Origin: Ignavibacteriota bacterium
Lineage (GTDB): Bacteria > Bacteroidota > Ignavibacteria > UBA10030 > BY39
DNA: 64,000 nt
Reading direction: 5' to 3'
NCBI GenBank assembly: GCA_003327435.1
Contig: QOQV01000006.1
Span: 62,001-126,000 of the forward strand
Below, in pieces: positions 46,671 through 57,425 of this stretch (positions within the stretch are counted from its first letter, which is position 1; the number at the start of each line of letters is the position of its first letter). The notes beneath the pieces were generated by a model, which was given only the letters and a program-made list of their open reading frames with translations, did not search any database and was not told the origin of the DNA. Both the position numbers and the translations under genes were made by a program.

Positions 46671-48317
46671 ATGAATCATAATATTCAAAAGAAATATGAG
46701 GAATGGTTAGATAAAACCCTGGAACCCTTTATAGAGAAAAGTAAAGAGAGAAAGCAAACTTTTAAGACGGATTCAGAAATTGAACTGGAGCGCCTGTATT
46801 TACCTTTTAATTATGATTATTTAATGGATCTTGGATTTCCGGGAGAGTTCCCATTTTTAAGGGGTATTTATCCAACTATGTATAGAGGTCGTCTCTGGAC
46901 TATGCGTCAATATGCTGGCTTTGGTACTGCAGAAGAAACAAATCAGAGATTTCGCTTTTTGCTCGAACAAGGTACTACTGGATTGTCTGTCGCTTTCGAC
47001 CTTCCAACTCAGATCGGTTATGACTCTGATCATCCAATGGCTGAAGGTGAAGTTGGTAAGGTTGGTGTAGCAATCGACTCTCTTGCAGATATGGAGACAT
47101 TGTTCGGAGGGATTAACCTGCAGAATATATCAACATCGATGACGATAAATGCGACTGCAGCAATCTTGCTTTGTATGTATGTGGCAATTGCAAAAAAACA
47201 AAATGCAGATCTGAATAAGATTTCTGGTACAATACAAAATGATATTTTAAAAGAATATATAGCCCGGGGAACATATATCTATCCACCTGCTAATTCGATG
47301 CGTCTTGTGACTGATATATTTAGTTGGTGTAATAAAAATTTACCAAGGTGGAACACAATTTCCATTAGTGGATATCATATTCGTGAGGCAGGTTCAAATG
47401 CAGTTCAAGAAGTAGCATTTACTTTATCTAATGGTATTGCTTATGTTGATGCTGCTATTCGAGCCGGACTTAATGTTGATAATTTTGGAGCACAACTTTC
47501 CTTCTTCTTCAATTCTCACAACAACTTTTTTGAGGAGATTGCAAAGTTTCGTGCTGCAAGACGCCTCTGGGCAAAGATAATGCGGGATAGGTTTGGTGCA
47601 AAAAATCCAGAGTCGATGAAATTACGCTTTCACGCCCAAACTGCTGGTTCAACTCTAACAGCACAACAGGTTGACAATAACATTGTAAGAGTTACACTTC
47701 AGGCTCTTGCTGCAGTTCTCGGTGGATGTCAATCACTACACACTAACAGTCGTGACGAAGCGCTTGCTTTACCAACCCAGGAGTCAGTTCAAATCGCTTT
47801 AAGAACTCAACAAATAATTGCATATGAAAGTGGTGTAACCGATACAATTGATCCATTATGTGGTTCTTTCTTTATTGAAAAGCTCACCAATGAAATAGAA
47901 TCCAGAGCAATGGATTATATCAACAAAATTCAGGAATTAGGTGGCGCTATCGGTGCGATAGAAAAAAAATTCTATCAAAACGAAATCAGCAAAACTTCCT
48001 ATGAATATCAAAAAGCTATCGAAAATAAAGAGAAAATTATTGTCGGTTTAAATGATTTTGTTACTGAAGAAAAAGTTACTCCCAAAATCTTGAAAATCGA
48101 TCCTTCTGTAAGAGATAGACAGATTGAAAAACTTAGATCTTTAAAGGAAAATAGAGATAATACAAAAGTAAGAAAATGCCTGGATGAAATTAGACAAGCT
48201 GCGAAAAGTAATGAGAATTTAATTCCATTGATACTAAATGCGGTTGAAGCATATGCAACAGTTGGTGAAATATCGGATGCTTTGAGAGATGTGTGGGGAG
48301 AATATAAAGAGTTTTGA
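46671..48317 (+). CDS. mcmA: Methylmalonyl-CoA mutase catalytic subunit lacking the B12 domain
   Basis: 548 residues. It carries the acyl-CoA mutase barrel only: [20 protein letters not shown], the YPPANSMRL segment, [25 protein letters not shown] text (LRFHAQTAG) and [14 protein letters not shown]. It interconverts succinyl-CoA and methylmalonyl-CoA. The cobalamin-binding domain (DxHxxG) is not present in this protein or in the window, so the enzyme must be a two-protein form with the B12 subunit elsewhere. guaA starts 2 nt after the stop. Confidence 0.9.
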   Translation: MNHNIQKKYEEWLDKTLEPFIEKSKERKQTFKTDSEIELERLYLPFNYDYLMDLGFPGEFPFLRGIYPTMYRGRLWTMRQYAGFGTAEETNQRFRFLLEQGTTGLSVAFDLPTQIGYDSDHPMAEGEVGKVGVAIDSLADMETLFGGINLQNISTSMTINATAAILLCMYVAIAKKQNADLNKISGTIQNDILKEYIARGTYIYPPANSMRLVTDIFSWCNKNLPRWNTISISGYHIREAGSNAVQEVAFTLSNGIAYVDAAIRAGLNVDNFGAQLSFFFNSHNNFFEEIAKFRAARRLWAKIMRDRFGAKNPESMKLRFHAQTAGSTLTAQQVDNNIVRVTLQALAAVLGGCQSLHTNSRDEALALPTQESVQIALRTQQIIAYESGVTDTIDPLCGSFFIEKLTNEIESRAMDYINKIQELGGAIGAIEKKFYQNEISKTSYEYQKAIENKEKIIVGLNDFVTEEKVTPKILKIDPSVRDRQIEKLRSLKENRDNTKVRKCLDEIRQAAKSNENLIPLILNAVEAYATVGEISDALRDVWGEYKEF

Positions 48318-48319
48318 TT

Positions 48320-49861
48320 ATGAAAGATGAAGAAAAAATAATTGTATTAGATTTTGGCTCACAATATACTCAACTTATAGCTCGTAGAATTCGTGAAATT
48401 GGGGTATATTCAGAGATTTACCCTTTTAATCTAAGTATTGCAAGAATTAGTGAACTTAAACCTAAGGGTATCATATTATCAGGAGGTCCATCAAATGTCT
48501 ATCGTTTAGATTCACCTTTACCAGAAAAAGAAATTTTTAATCTCAATATCCCGATACTTGGTATCTGTTATGGCCTGCAGTTAATATGTTATATGATGGG
48601 TGGGATTGTAGAACCAACTAGTACAAGGGAATTTGGAAAAGCAGAAATGAATATTTTAGATACTTCAACGATTTTCTCTGGATTAAATAATCAAATTACT
48701 GTATGGATGAGTCACTCGGATGTTGTAACAAAACTTCCAGAGGGATTCAAAAAAATAGCCTCAACCGAATATTCTGAATATTGTGCGATTGCTAATACAG
48801 ATAAATCTATCTATGGTTTACAATTTCATCCAGAAGTAGTCCATACACATCGGGGATTAGATATTTTTAAAAATTTCATATTTAAAATATGTCAATGTGA
48901 AGGAAAATGGAATCCAAAATATTTCATAGAGAACAAAATTAACGAAATAAGAGAACTTGTACAGGGTAAAAAAGTAATCTGTGCATTGAGCGGTGGAGTT
49001 GATTCTTCAGTTCTCGCATTTCTAATGCAGAAAGCAATTGGTAAAAACCTTTATTGTTTCCACATCGATAATGGCTTAATGCGTGAGGGCGAAAGTGAGA
49101 GTATTGTTAAAAGATTTAGAGAAGAATTTAAGTTTCAACTTGATTATATCGATGGATCAGAGTTATTTCTCAGACGGCTTGTAGGAATTACAGATCCAGA
49201 GATGAAGAGAAAAATTATAGGAAGTACATTTATTGAGATATTCGAAAAAGAAGCAATGAAATTGGGTAATGTTGATTATCTTGCACAGGGGACACTTTAT
49301 CCTGATGTTATTGAATCAAGTTCGCATAAAAGAGTTTCAGCAAAAATAAAAACACATCATAATGTTGGTGGCTTACCTGAAAAAATGCATTTAAAACTAA
49401 TTGAACCGTTCAGGGAACTTTTTAAGGATGAAGTTAGAAAAATTGGTGCTGAACTGAATATACCACCGGATATCCTGAATCGTCATCCATTTCCAGGACC
49501 CGGACTTGCTGTAAGAATAATCGGTGAAATAACAGATAATAAATTGAATATGCTTCGTCAGGCTGATTCAATTTTTATATCTGAAATTAAAAAAGCTGGA
49601 ATATATGATGAGATCTGGCAAGCATTTGCGGTTCTTCTTCCAGTTCAAACTGTAGGTGTAATGGGAGATGAAAGAACCTATGAAAATGTTGTTGCCCTCC
49701 GTGCGGTTACAAGTATCGACGGGATGACAGCTGATTGGTATAAAATTCCAATGGATGTGTTGGAGAAAATTTCAAATCGGATAATTAATGAAGTAAGAGG
49801 CATAAATCGTGTTGTTTATGATGTAAGCTCTAAACCACCAGCCACAATTGAATGGGAATAA
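48320..49861 (+). CDS. guaA: GMP synthase (glutamine-hydrolysing)
   Basis: 513 residues from the ATG at 48320. It converts XMP to GMP. The N-terminal glutamine amidotransferase has catalytic Cys in GICYGLQL and the His/Glu of FHPEVVH. The ATP pyrophosphatase has the P-loop SGGVDSS, and the C-terminal dimer domain has [12 protein letters not shown]. The TTG at 48314 overlaps the mutase stop and I did not choose it. mqnP follows after 17 nt. Confidence 0.96.
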   Translation: MKDEEKIIVLDFGSQYTQLIARRIREIGVYSEIYPFNLSIARISELKPKGIILSGGPSNVYRLDSPLPEKEIFNLNIPILGICYGLQLICYMMGGIVEPTSTREFGKAEMNILDTSTIFSGLNNQITVWMSHSDVVTKLPEGFKKIASTEYSEYCAIANTDKSIYGLQFHPEVVHTHRGLDIFKNFIFKICQCEGKWNPKYFIENKINEIRELVQGKKVICALSGGVDSSVLAFLMQKAIGKNLYCFHIDNGLMREGESESIVKRFREEFKFQLDYIDGSELFLRRLVGITDPEMKRKIIGSTFIEIFEKEAMKLGNVDYLAQGTLYPDVIESSSHKRVSAKIKTHHNVGGLPEKMHLKLIEPFRELFKDEVRKIGAELNIPPDILNRHPFPGPGLAVRIIGEITDNKLNMLRQADSIFISEIKKAGIYDEIWQAFAVLLPVQTVGVMGDERTYENVVALRAVTSIDGMTADWYKIPMDVLEKISNRIINEVRGINRVVYDVSSKPPATIEWE

Positions 49862-49878
49862 ATTGAATATTCGGCTTT

Positions 49879-50712
49879 ATGAAAAAATATCTGAGATTTA
49901 TAAAAATTGAACACACACTTTTTTCGTTACCATTGATTTATGCTGGTGTTCTTCTGGCAACAGAAAAAACTCCTGATATAGAATTGTTAATTTTAGTTTT
50001 AACTGCTGCTGTCGGTGCTCGTATCGTTGCTATGTCGCTCAATAGAATAATAGATGTAAAAATAGATCAAAAAAATATTCGCACAAGCTCAAGAGAATTA
50101 CCCGCTGGGAGAATGAAATTTCTTGAAGCGATTGTCGTAACACTACTTGGTTTAACTGTTTATGCAATCTCTGCATATTTAATCTCAAAATTTTGTTTTT
50201 ATCTATCACCAATTCCATTGGTCATTTTTTTGATATACCCTTATCTTAAACGGTTCACCAGGTTCGCCCATTTTGGAGTCGGACTTGGATTGTCTATGGC
50301 GCCCTTAGGTGGTTGGTTTGCTGTAAAGGGTAGTTTTGAAGACCTACATTTAGGAATCTTATTACCCATCTTTACTATTTTCTGGGCTACTGGTTTTGAT
50401 ATAATATATTCCACACTTGACGAAGAATTTGATAGGAAAGAAGGCCTTTATTCATTACCTTCCACAATCGGGACTTTAAAAGCATTAAAAGTTTCCGCTA
50501 TATTACATTTCCTGGCATTTGTAATGTTGATAATTATTTATATTGTTTTATTGAGGAATATATCGTCCTTACCTTTTTTGATTTTCAGCGGGTATTTATT
50601 ATATCTTGAACAAAAAAAAGCTTCGGATGTTGAACTTGCATTTTTCAAAATTAATGCTATAATTGGTTTTGTGGTTTTTTTAATGGTTTTTATGAAAGGT
50701 ATTAAATTATGA
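49879..50712 (+). CDS. mqnP: UbiA-family prenyltransferase (MqnP type)
   Basis: 277 residues, about eight or nine membrane segments. Two Asp-rich prenyl-diphosphate motifs are present: NRIIDVKIDQ and DIIYSTLDEEFDR. The family attaches the polyprenyl chain to an aromatic ring. The first position in a run with ubiX, ubiD, mqnEA and mqnC supports the futalosine-route menaquinone prenyltransferase. Its stop overlaps ubiX by 4 nt. Confidence 0.9.
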   Translation: MKKYLRFIKIEHTLFSLPLIYAGVLLATEKTPDIELLILVLTAAVGARIVAMSLNRIIDVKIDQKNIRTSSRELPAGRMKFLEAIVVTLLGLTVYAISAYLISKFCFYLSPIPLVIFLIYPYLKRFTRFAHFGVGLGLSMAPLGGWFAVKGSFEDLHLGILLPIFTIFWATGFDIIYSTLDEEFDRKEGLYSLPSTIGTLKALKVSAILHFLAFVMLIIIYIVLLRNISSLPFLIFSGYLLYLEQKKASDVELAFFKINAIIGFVVFLMVFMKGIKL

Positions 50713-51260
50713 AAATTGCTGTTGGAATTACAGGCTCGTCAGGAATTGTTTATGCACTTGAATTTCTTAAAAAGTGCCCTGCCGAAAAATATCTGGTTAT
50801 ATCTAAATGGGGAAAAGCTGTGCTAAAGGACGAGTGTGGTATTAATACGAATGAATTGAATAAGTTTGTAAAGAAACAATTTTCAAATGACGACCTGACT
50901 GCTCCACTTGCTTCAGGGACTAATAGTATAGATGCTACCGTTATAATACCCTGCACTACTTCAACAATTGGTAAGATAGCATCTGGAATTGGAGATTCTT
51001 TACTTACACGGATGGCACAGGTTGCATTAAAAGAAAAAAGGAAACTTATACTTTGCATTAGAGAAACACCACTTTCTACTATCACACTTGAACAATGTGC
51101 TAAATTATCTCGTGATGGAGTGTTAATTATGCCAATCTCGCCACCGTTGTACTTCAAACCTAATTCTGTTGATGAATATATCGAGGCATTTGTGAATAAA
51201 TTAAATGGTGTTCTGGGATTATCCGAAACAAAAGGTTGGAGGTCTGAAGAGCTTGAATGA
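50709..51260 (+). CDS. ubiX: Flavin prenyltransferase (UbiX/MqnM)
   Basis: 183 residues. It makes prenylated FMN, the cofactor of UbiD-type decarboxylases. The motifs GITGSSGIVYA, PCTTSTIGKIASGI and LCIRETPLS are the family's. The genes before and after overlap it by 4 nt, and the UbiD homolog is directly downstream. Confidence 0.94.
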   Translation: MKIAVGITGSSGIVYALEFLKKCPAEKYLVISKWGKAVLKDECGINTNELNKFVKKQFSNDDLTAPLASGTNSIDATVIIPCTTSTIGKIASGIGDSLLTRMAQVALKEKRKLILCIRETPLSTITLEQCAKLSRDGVLIMPISPPLYFKPNSVDEYIEAFVNKLNGVLGLSETKGWRSEELE

Positions 51261-53080
51261 AAAATAATTTTACTGCTTTAAGAGAATTTCTAATTCATCT
51301 TGAATCAATTGGTGAACTTAAGCGCATAAAAGTTGAAGTTGATCCAGTATTGGAAACTACTGAGATTGCGATTCGTGCAATGGCTGAAAATAAACCGGCT
51401 CTGCTTTTCGAAAATCCAAAGAATGCAAAATATCCACTTGCTATGAACATTTTAGCAAGTGAAAAAAGAATCGAATATGCACTTGGTTTTCATCCGGAAG
51501 AATTAGGTGAGAAATTAATAAATTTTTTTGATCAGATTTTTCCAGTGAAATTAAGTAAGCTGGCAAGCAATACATTTATTCTAAAGAGGTTCTTTTCCTC
51601 AATTCCTAAAATTAAAAATGGGGTCGCTCAGCAAATTGTAGAAAGTCCAAAACTTACCGAGTTACCAATTCAGAAATGCTGGCCTGAAGATGGTGGTAGA
51701 TTTATCACACTCGGTCAGGTTTTTACATATGATCCGATTACAAACAAAAGAAATGTCGGAGTATATCGCATACAGGTTTTTGATGAAGCAACAACCGGGA
51801 TGCACTGGCAAATTCAAAAGGGTGGAGGTTTTCATTTTTATCAGGCACAAAAATTAAATCGACCACTGGAATTGGCTGTTGTTTTGGGGACTGATCCGGC
51901 TCTTCTACTTGCAAGTGTTGCGGCACTTCCTGAAGGGATTGACGAAGTTATGTTTGCTGGATTTCTAAGAAGTAAAAGAGTAGAGATGACTCGTGCTAAA
52001 TCAATTTCAATTAATGTACCTGCAAATGCAGAGTTTGTTCTTGAAGGTAAGGTTATTCCCGGAGAATCCAGATTAGAAGGTCCGTTTGGAGATCATTTTG
52101 GTCATTATTCTGCTGCTGCTAATTTTCCGGTTTTTCATATATCAACGATCACGCATCGGAAAAATCCGATCTATCCAGGTACAATTGTGGGTAAACCACC
52201 TATGGAGGACAAATATCTTGGTGATGCAACACAACAAATTCTTGGTCCTCTAATTCGATTGATGCATCCTGAAATTAAAAGTATGTGGGCATATTATGAA
52301 GCTGGATTCCATAATCTTTTAGTTTTGTCAATTGAAGAAAGATACCAGAAAGAAGCTGTGAAAACAGCCCTATCAGTAATTGGTGAAGGTCAGCTTTCTT
52401 TAACAAAATGTGTAATTACTGTTTCACATGATGTTAATCCAAAAGATTGGAATGCTGTATTAGGTGAAATAAAAAACAATTTTGATCCTCACTATGATTT
52501 TATAATGATTCCGAAAGTCCCTCTCGATACACTGGATTTTACAAGCTATAAAATGAATTTAGGAAGTAAAATGATTCTTGATGCATGCAAAAAGAGCGAA
52601 AGAAATTCTATCCCTTCTACTATAAACAATTCTTCCTCAAATGAACAACTAAAGCAGACAATTTATCAGCTCGATAATAGAATTATGGATATGAATATAG
52701 TTAATGAATGTTTATTGATTGTAAAGATTAATTCAAATATTTTTGATCCTGGAAATCAAGATTCTAATGATAACGCTGGAAGAGAAATTCTACGGAAACT
52801 TTTACAAAACAACAATTTATCCAGTTTAAAGCTCATTGCTGTTACAAGTGAGGATGTAGACATTCATAACAGAGAAAGTTATATCTGGGGAATCTTTACA
52901 AGATTTGATTGTGAGAGAGATGTGCTTTTTAAAGAACAAAAACTTGTTGGAATTACGCCAGTATATTTTGGCCCAATGGGTATAGATGCTACCTGGAAAA
53001 GAGGTTATCCTTCTCCCTTAATGATGGATGAAAGAATTAAGAAATTAGTTGATGAAAAATGGGAAACTTATTGGAAATGA
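51257..53080 (+). CDS. ubiD: UbiD-family prenylated-FMN decarboxylase (MqnL type)
   Basis: 607 residues, slightly longer than classic UbiD (about 490). It should decarboxylate the prenylated naphthoate. Visible segments: ALLFENPK near the start, GKPPMEDKYLGDAT, and the Glu-rich GPFGDHFGHYS with VEMTRAKSI, typical of the UbiD active site. The last 120 residues (from about 480) extend past the usual end. The ATG overlaps ubiX by 4 nt, as expected for an enzyme and its cofactor maker. Confidence 0.92.
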   Translation: MKNNFTALREFLIHLESIGELKRIKVEVDPVLETTEIAIRAMAENKPALLFENPKNAKYPLAMNILASEKRIEYALGFHPEELGEKLINFFDQIFPVKLSKLASNTFILKRFFSSIPKIKNGVAQQIVESPKLTELPIQKCWPEDGGRFITLGQVFTYDPITNKRNVGVYRIQVFDEATTGMHWQIQKGGGFHFYQAQKLNRPLELAVVLGTDPALLLASVAALPEGIDEVMFAGFLRSKRVEMTRAKSISINVPANAEFVLEGKVIPGESRLEGPFGDHFGHYSAAANFPVFHISTITHRKNPIYPGTIVGKPPMEDKYLGDATQQILGPLIRLMHPEIKSMWAYYEAGFHNLLVLSIEERYQKEAVKTALSVIGEGQLSLTKCVITVSHDVNPKDWNAVLGEIKNNFDPHYDFIMIPKVPLDTLDFTSYKMNLGSKMILDACKKSERNSIPSTINNSSSNEQLKQTIYQLDNRIMDMNIVNECLLIVKINSNIFDPGNQDSNDNAGREILRKLLQNNNLSSLKLIAVTSEDVDIHNRESYIWGIFTRFDCERDVLFKEQKLVGITPVYFGPMGIDATWKRGYPSPLMMDERIKKLVDEKWETYWK

Positions 53081-53112
53081 ATTTAATTTTGAAATTAAAA
53101 TGAAAGTTATTT

Positions 53113-54960
53113 ATGGAAATCCTTTTTAGAGATAAATCTTTAATTCCAATCTGGAATAAATTACTGAATGGCGAGAGATTAACTTTTGATGATGGCCTTG
53201 CACTTTTCAGGACAAATGACCTGATATCACTTGGTAAGATGGCTAATTGGTTCAGTTATCAGAAAAGTGGTGATGCGGTTTATTTTGTTCTAAATCGCAA
53301 GATTGAACATACAAATATATGTGTATTGTCCTGTAAATTTTGCGATTTTGCTAAAAAGAAAGGTGAACCAGGTGCATATGAGATGACTACCGAAGAAATT
53401 CTTTCCAAATTATCATCTGGTATCAGGGAAGTACACATCACCGGAGCAATGCCACCGGACTGGAAATGGGAAAGGTATCTTGATATAGTTCAATCTATTA
53501 ATGATAAGTTTCCAGAGATTGATATAAAAGCATATACAGCTGTCGAGATAGATTTTTTTCATAAGAAATTTAAAAAGTCGATCGAGGAAATACTAATTGA
53601 GTTGAAGAATGCTGGTTTGAAAACAATGCCTGGAGGTGGTGCTGAAATATTTTCAGAGAGAGTTCGCCGACTTTTATTTAATCAAAAAATTGGTGAAAAA
53701 TCCTGGCTGGAAATCCATAAAACTGCACATCGACTTGGTATACCAAGTAATGCAACTATGCTTTATGGACATATAGAAACTCTTGAGGAAAGAGTAAAAC
53801 ACCTTATCAAGTTGAGAGAAGCTCAGGATGAAACTGGAGGTTTCTTAACTTTTATACCACTTGCATTCCAACCTGGTGATACAGGTATTAAACCAAAAAA
53901 TAATTTTACTTCCGCAATCGATGACCTGAAAACAATTGCAGTAAGTAGATTGATGTTGGATAATTTCCCACATATAAAAGCGTATTGGGTCATGTTAACT
54001 GAAGAAGTTGCAGCAATCGCCTTAAATTTTGGAGCAGATGATATTGATGGTACGGTCGGTGAAGAGCACATCGCACACGATGCGGGTGCTATATCCCCAA
54101 TGAAATTAGCTCAGGACCGTATAATCAAGATTATAAAAGAAGCAGGTAAGATTGCTGTGGAAAGAGATGTGTTCTATAATCCTCTTAAAATCTATGGAAG
54201 GAATATTATTGGTAAAATCCCATATTTAAATTCCATTCCTATTTATCATAATCTTAAAATTGATTCATATTTTACTTTACCACTTTTCCCACACCGACTT
54301 GGTGAGATGATGAGCAATGGATATATAGATGCTGGTTTAATTTCTCTTGTTGACTATCTTAATAATAAAGAAAAATTAAATTTATCAAGGTGGTGCCTAT
54401 CGAGTCGAGAAAAAGTACAAAGTGTTTTACTTTTCTCAAAATATAAATTGGAAGAACTGGAAAATAAAAAAATAGGCATCACAGACGAAACCTCAACATC
54501 AGTTAAACTTTTGAAAGTAATTCTTGAAAAAAAATATAAAATTAATGCTTTATTTGAAGAATTCCATCAACCGAAAATTAGCTTTCAGGAATTTGATGCT
54601 GTGCTTCTTATTGGGGATAATGCATTAAATAAATATAAAGCTCAAAATCCGGAATTTAATTACAAATTCGATTTAGCTGAAGAGTGGTTTCAATGGCAAA
54701 ATCTACCATTCGTTTTTGCAGTGTGGGTAGAAAGAAAGGATTTGCTGCCTAATTTGTCTGATGATATTATAAAAACTGTTGAGTTGAACATTCAAAAAAA
54801 TTTTGATGAATTATCAGCTATTGTAAAACAGTACAGGTTTGGTGTGAAATTGACAGATGAAGAAATAATCGAATATTTGAAAGGTTTTAATTACAAAATC
54901 GGTGATGAAGAATTGTCTGCGATAAGAAAATTTGAAGAATTAATAAGGGAAACGAAATGA
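53113..54960 (+). CDS. mqnE-mqnA: Fused aminofutalosine synthase (MqnE) and chorismate dehydratase (MqnA)
   Basis: 615 residues, two enzymes in one chain. Residues 1-355 are MqnE, a radical-SAM protein with cluster ligands C70/C74/C77 (CVLSCKFC), PGGGAEIFSERVR, TMLYGH and ETGGF. It joins SAM to 3-enolpyruvylbenzoate. Residues 364-540 are MqnA: GKIPYLNSIP start, GYIDAGLISLVDY, then EEWFQWQNLPFVFAVW. MqnA makes enolpyruvylbenzoate from chorismate. A helical tail (545-615) closes it. Usual MqnE and MqnA are about 370 and 270 residues, so the fusion is full-length for both. No stop or frameshift lies at the join. mqnC overlaps by 4 nt. Confidence 0.93.
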   Translation: MEILFRDKSLIPIWNKLLNGERLTFDDGLALFRTNDLISLGKMANWFSYQKSGDAVYFVLNRKIEHTNICVLSCKFCDFAKKKGEPGAYEMTTEEILSKLSSGIREVHITGAMPPDWKWERYLDIVQSINDKFPEIDIKAYTAVEIDFFHKKFKKSIEEILIELKNAGLKTMPGGGAEIFSERVRRLLFNQKIGEKSWLEIHKTAHRLGIPSNATMLYGHIETLEERVKHLIKLREAQDETGGFLTFIPLAFQPGDTGIKPKNNFTSAIDDLKTIAVSRLMLDNFPHIKAYWVMLTEEVAAIALNFGADDIDGTVGEEHIAHDAGAISPMKLAQDRIIKIIKEAGKIAVERDVFYNPLKIYGRNIIGKIPYLNSIPIYHNLKIDSYFTLPLFPHRLGEMMSNGYIDAGLISLVDYLNNKEKLNLSRWCLSSREKVQSVLLFSKYKLEELENKKIGITDETSTSVKLLKVILEKKYKINALFEEFHQPKISFQEFDAVLLIGDNALNKYKAQNPEFNYKFDLAEEWFQWQNLPFVFAVWVERKDLLPNLSDDIIKTVELNIQKNFDELSAIVKQYRFGVKLTDEEIIEYLKGFNYKIGDEELSAIRKFEELIRETK

Positions 54961-56036
54961 ATTTTGAAGAGATTAAATATAAAGTTATAAATAACATTCG
55001 AATTAAACCTGAAGAAGGTCTCTTTTTGCTTCAGAAAGCACCTATATTAGAATTAGGTGAGTTAGCTGCATTTGTCCGTGAAGTAAAAAATCCTTCACCA
55101 TATGTTACTTTTGTTGTAGATACAAATCCAAACTATACAAATATTTGTACAATAGATTGCATATTCTGTGCATTTTATCGTCATCCTGGTGAAGAGGGTG
55201 AATATACATATTCTGTTGATGAATTGATCCAGAAATTTAGAGAATCAGCTGCAATGGGAGTCACAACAATCCTGTTGCAGGGTGGTGTAAACCCAAATCT
55301 GAGCCTGGATTATTACATTGAATTAGTTAATCGTACAACGAAAGAATTACCCGATATCCATCCGCACTTTTTTTCTGTTTCGGAAATAGTGGGTATGGCT
55401 GAAGTTTCCAGATTGAGTATTGAAGAAGTTTTAAGGAAATTATGGGATGCCGGACTTAGAACTCTTCCTGGTGGAGGGGCTGAAATTTTATCAAATCGCA
55501 TCAAGAAAAAAATATCTAATAAGAAGGAAACTGCTGACCAATGGCTGGATGTGATGCGAACCGCACATAAAATTGGCTATAAATCTACGGCAACGATGAT
55601 GTATGGTCATATTGAAAAAGATGAAGATATCATCGAACATCTGGAAAGTTTACGAAAGTTACAGGATGAAACAGGTGGCTTCACAGCTTTTATTCCCTGG
55701 TCATTTAAACCAGGTAATACTCCACTTGAAAAAATTATTCCACATTATGCATCCAGTACGAGATATTTGCAGATAATCGCGCTTTCGAGAATATATCTGG
55801 ATAATTTTGCTCATATTCAAGCTTCCTGGTTTTCTGAAGGGAAAAAGATCGGTCAGATTGCCCTTCATTTTGGCGCTGATGACTTCGGTGGAACTTTGCT
55901 TGAGGAAAATGTCCACGCTGCAGCAAATTATGTCAGCAAAACAAATACAGATGAAGTTATCAACCTGATAAAAGAGGCAGGTTTTATACCAGCGCAGAGA
56001 ACTACTCTATATCAGATAATTAAAATTTTCGAGTAA
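54957..56036 (+). CDS. mqnC: Cyclic dehypoxanthine futalosine synthase
   Basis: 359 residues. A radical-SAM enzyme that closes the second ring in the futalosine pathway. Cluster ligands are C64/C68/C71 (CTIDCIFC). LRTLPGGGAEILSNRIK and ATMMYGHIE are typical, and its sequence is close to the MqnE half of the gene before. It overlaps mqnEA by 4 nt and precedes pabB by 12 nt. Confidence 0.94.
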   Translation: MNFEEIKYKVINNIRIKPEEGLFLLQKAPILELGELAAFVREVKNPSPYVTFVVDTNPNYTNICTIDCIFCAFYRHPGEEGEYTYSVDELIQKFRESAAMGVTTILLQGGVNPNLSLDYYIELVNRTTKELPDIHPHFFSVSEIVGMAEVSRLSIEEVLRKLWDAGLRTLPGGGAEILSNRIKKKISNKKETADQWLDVMRTAHKIGYKSTATMMYGHIEKDEDIIEHLESLRKLQDETGGFTAFIPWSFKPGNTPLEKIIPHYASSTRYLQIIALSRIYLDNFAHIQASWFSEGKKIGQIALHFGADDFGGTLLEENVHAAANYVSKTNTDEVINLIKEAGFIPAQRTTLYQIIKIFE

Positions 56037-56048
56037 TTCACACTTTTT

Positions 56049-57425
56049 ATGATTAATTCAATTGAGTTTGAATTAAATCTTGACCCTTTTGAAGCTTTTC
56101 TTTCGTTTCCACAAAAAGAGGGATTGATTTTATTGGAAAGTTCTGGTTTTGATTCCTCAGATTTGAGAATATCATATCTTTTCTTTGAACCATTAAAAAT
56201 TGTTTTTTTGCGGGATGAGAAATTGCATGAAATATGTAATGGTCGAGAAAAAGTTATCGAAGGTGATCCGCTGGATTATTTAAAATTTTTATTGACCAAA
56301 GAACATAATAGTTCCACAAATAAATTTTATGGGGGATTAGTCGGATATTTTAGTTACGACTTTGGAAGAAGATTCGAAAATATAAAAAGCAATAAAAAAT
56401 CAATTACTAATTTACCAGAATTATTTTTTGGCTTATATACGAAATGTTTAATTTATAATCATAGAATAAACAAATGGGAATATAGAACCAGTCCTGCAAA
56501 TGAAGAAAATCTAAATAAAAATTTGGAGGAATTAAACAGAAAGTTTTTAGTGAATAAGAAATTGGGTAGTACAATAAATAAATCTTTTCCAGTGATAAAT
56601 TTAAAATCAAATTACACTTATGAAGAATATATAAAAAGTGTGATAAGGGCAAAATATTATATTAGAGAAGGGGATATTTATCAGGTTAATTTAACTCAAC
56701 AGTTTTATGGAACTACTAATATTCCTGCAACTGAGATATATGGAAGAGTTCGAAAAGTTAATCCAGCACCATATTCAGCAATAATGTATTTAGGTAATAA
56801 TCAGTATGTCCTATCCAGTTCTCCAGAGTTGTTTCTAAAAGTTGATGATGGTTATGTCACCACAAAGCCGATAAAAGGTACGATAAGGAGAGGTGAAAAT
56901 GCAGATAAGGATGAATTATTAAAAAAACAATTATTGAATAGTGAAAAAGATGCAGCAGAATTAACAATGATAGTTGATCTTGAGAGAAATGATTTAAATC
57001 GTGTTTGTGAGACAGGTAGTGTTGATGTAAAATATTTAAAGAAGGTGGAAACCTTCGCAAGCGTCCATCATCTTGTTTCAGAGATTGTTGGTAAATTGAA
57101 AAATGATTGTGATGTATTTGATTTGATCAAAGCATCTTTTCCAGGCGGTTCAATAACAGGAGCACCAAAAATTCGTGCAATGCAGATAATCGAAGAACTG
57201 GAACCCAACAATCGAGGTGTTTATACAGGTGCAATTGGTTATATAGGGTTTAATGACCATTCTGAATTTAATATCGCTATACGAACTATTAGTTATGATA
57301 ATGGGCTGTTGTCCATAGGACTCGGCGGAGGAATAGTAGCCGATAGTGTACCGGAACTTGAATACCAGGAAACTCTACAAAAAGGTAAATCAATTTTTGA
57401 AGCATTAGGAGCAGTGTTGGAGTGA
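56049..57425 (+). CDS. pabB: Aminodeoxychorismate synthase component I
   Basis: 458 residues. It adds ammonia to chorismate to make aminodeoxychorismate for folate. The C-terminal chorismate-binding domain has IREGDIYQVNLTQ, TKPIKGTIRRG, the DLERNDLNRV segment and PGGSITGAPK. The glutaminase partner (PabA/TrpG) is not nearby. An anthranilate synthase is the alternative, but the adjacent pabC makes PABA synthesis more likely. The stop overlaps pabC by 4 nt (GTGA). Confidence 0.88.
   Translation: MINSIEFELNLDPFEAFLSFPQKEGLILLESSGFDSSDLRISYLFFEPLKIVFLRDEKLHEICNGREKVIEGDPLDYLKFLLTKEHNSSTNKFYGGLVGYFSYDFGRRFENIKSNKKSITNLPELFFGLYTKCLIYNHRINKWEYRTSPANEENLNKNLEELNRKFLVNKKLGSTINKSFPVINLKSNYTYEEYIKSVIRAKYYIREGDIYQVNLTQQFYGTTNIPATEIYGRVRKVNPAPYSAIMYLGNNQYVLSSSPELFLKVDDGYVTTKPIKGTIRRGENADKDELLKKQLLNSEKDAAELTMIVDLERNDLNRVCETGSVDVKYLKKVETFASVHHLVSEIVGKLKNDCDVFDLIKASFPGGSITGAPKIRAMQIIEELEPNNRGVYTGAIGYIGFNDHSEFNIAIRTISYDNGLLSIGLGGGIVADSVPELEYQETLQKGKSIFEALGAVLE

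Noticed and set aside
50750..51157. Minus-strand open frame opposite ubiX
   Set aside because: The plus-strand gene carries all UbiX motifs; the antisense product shows none.
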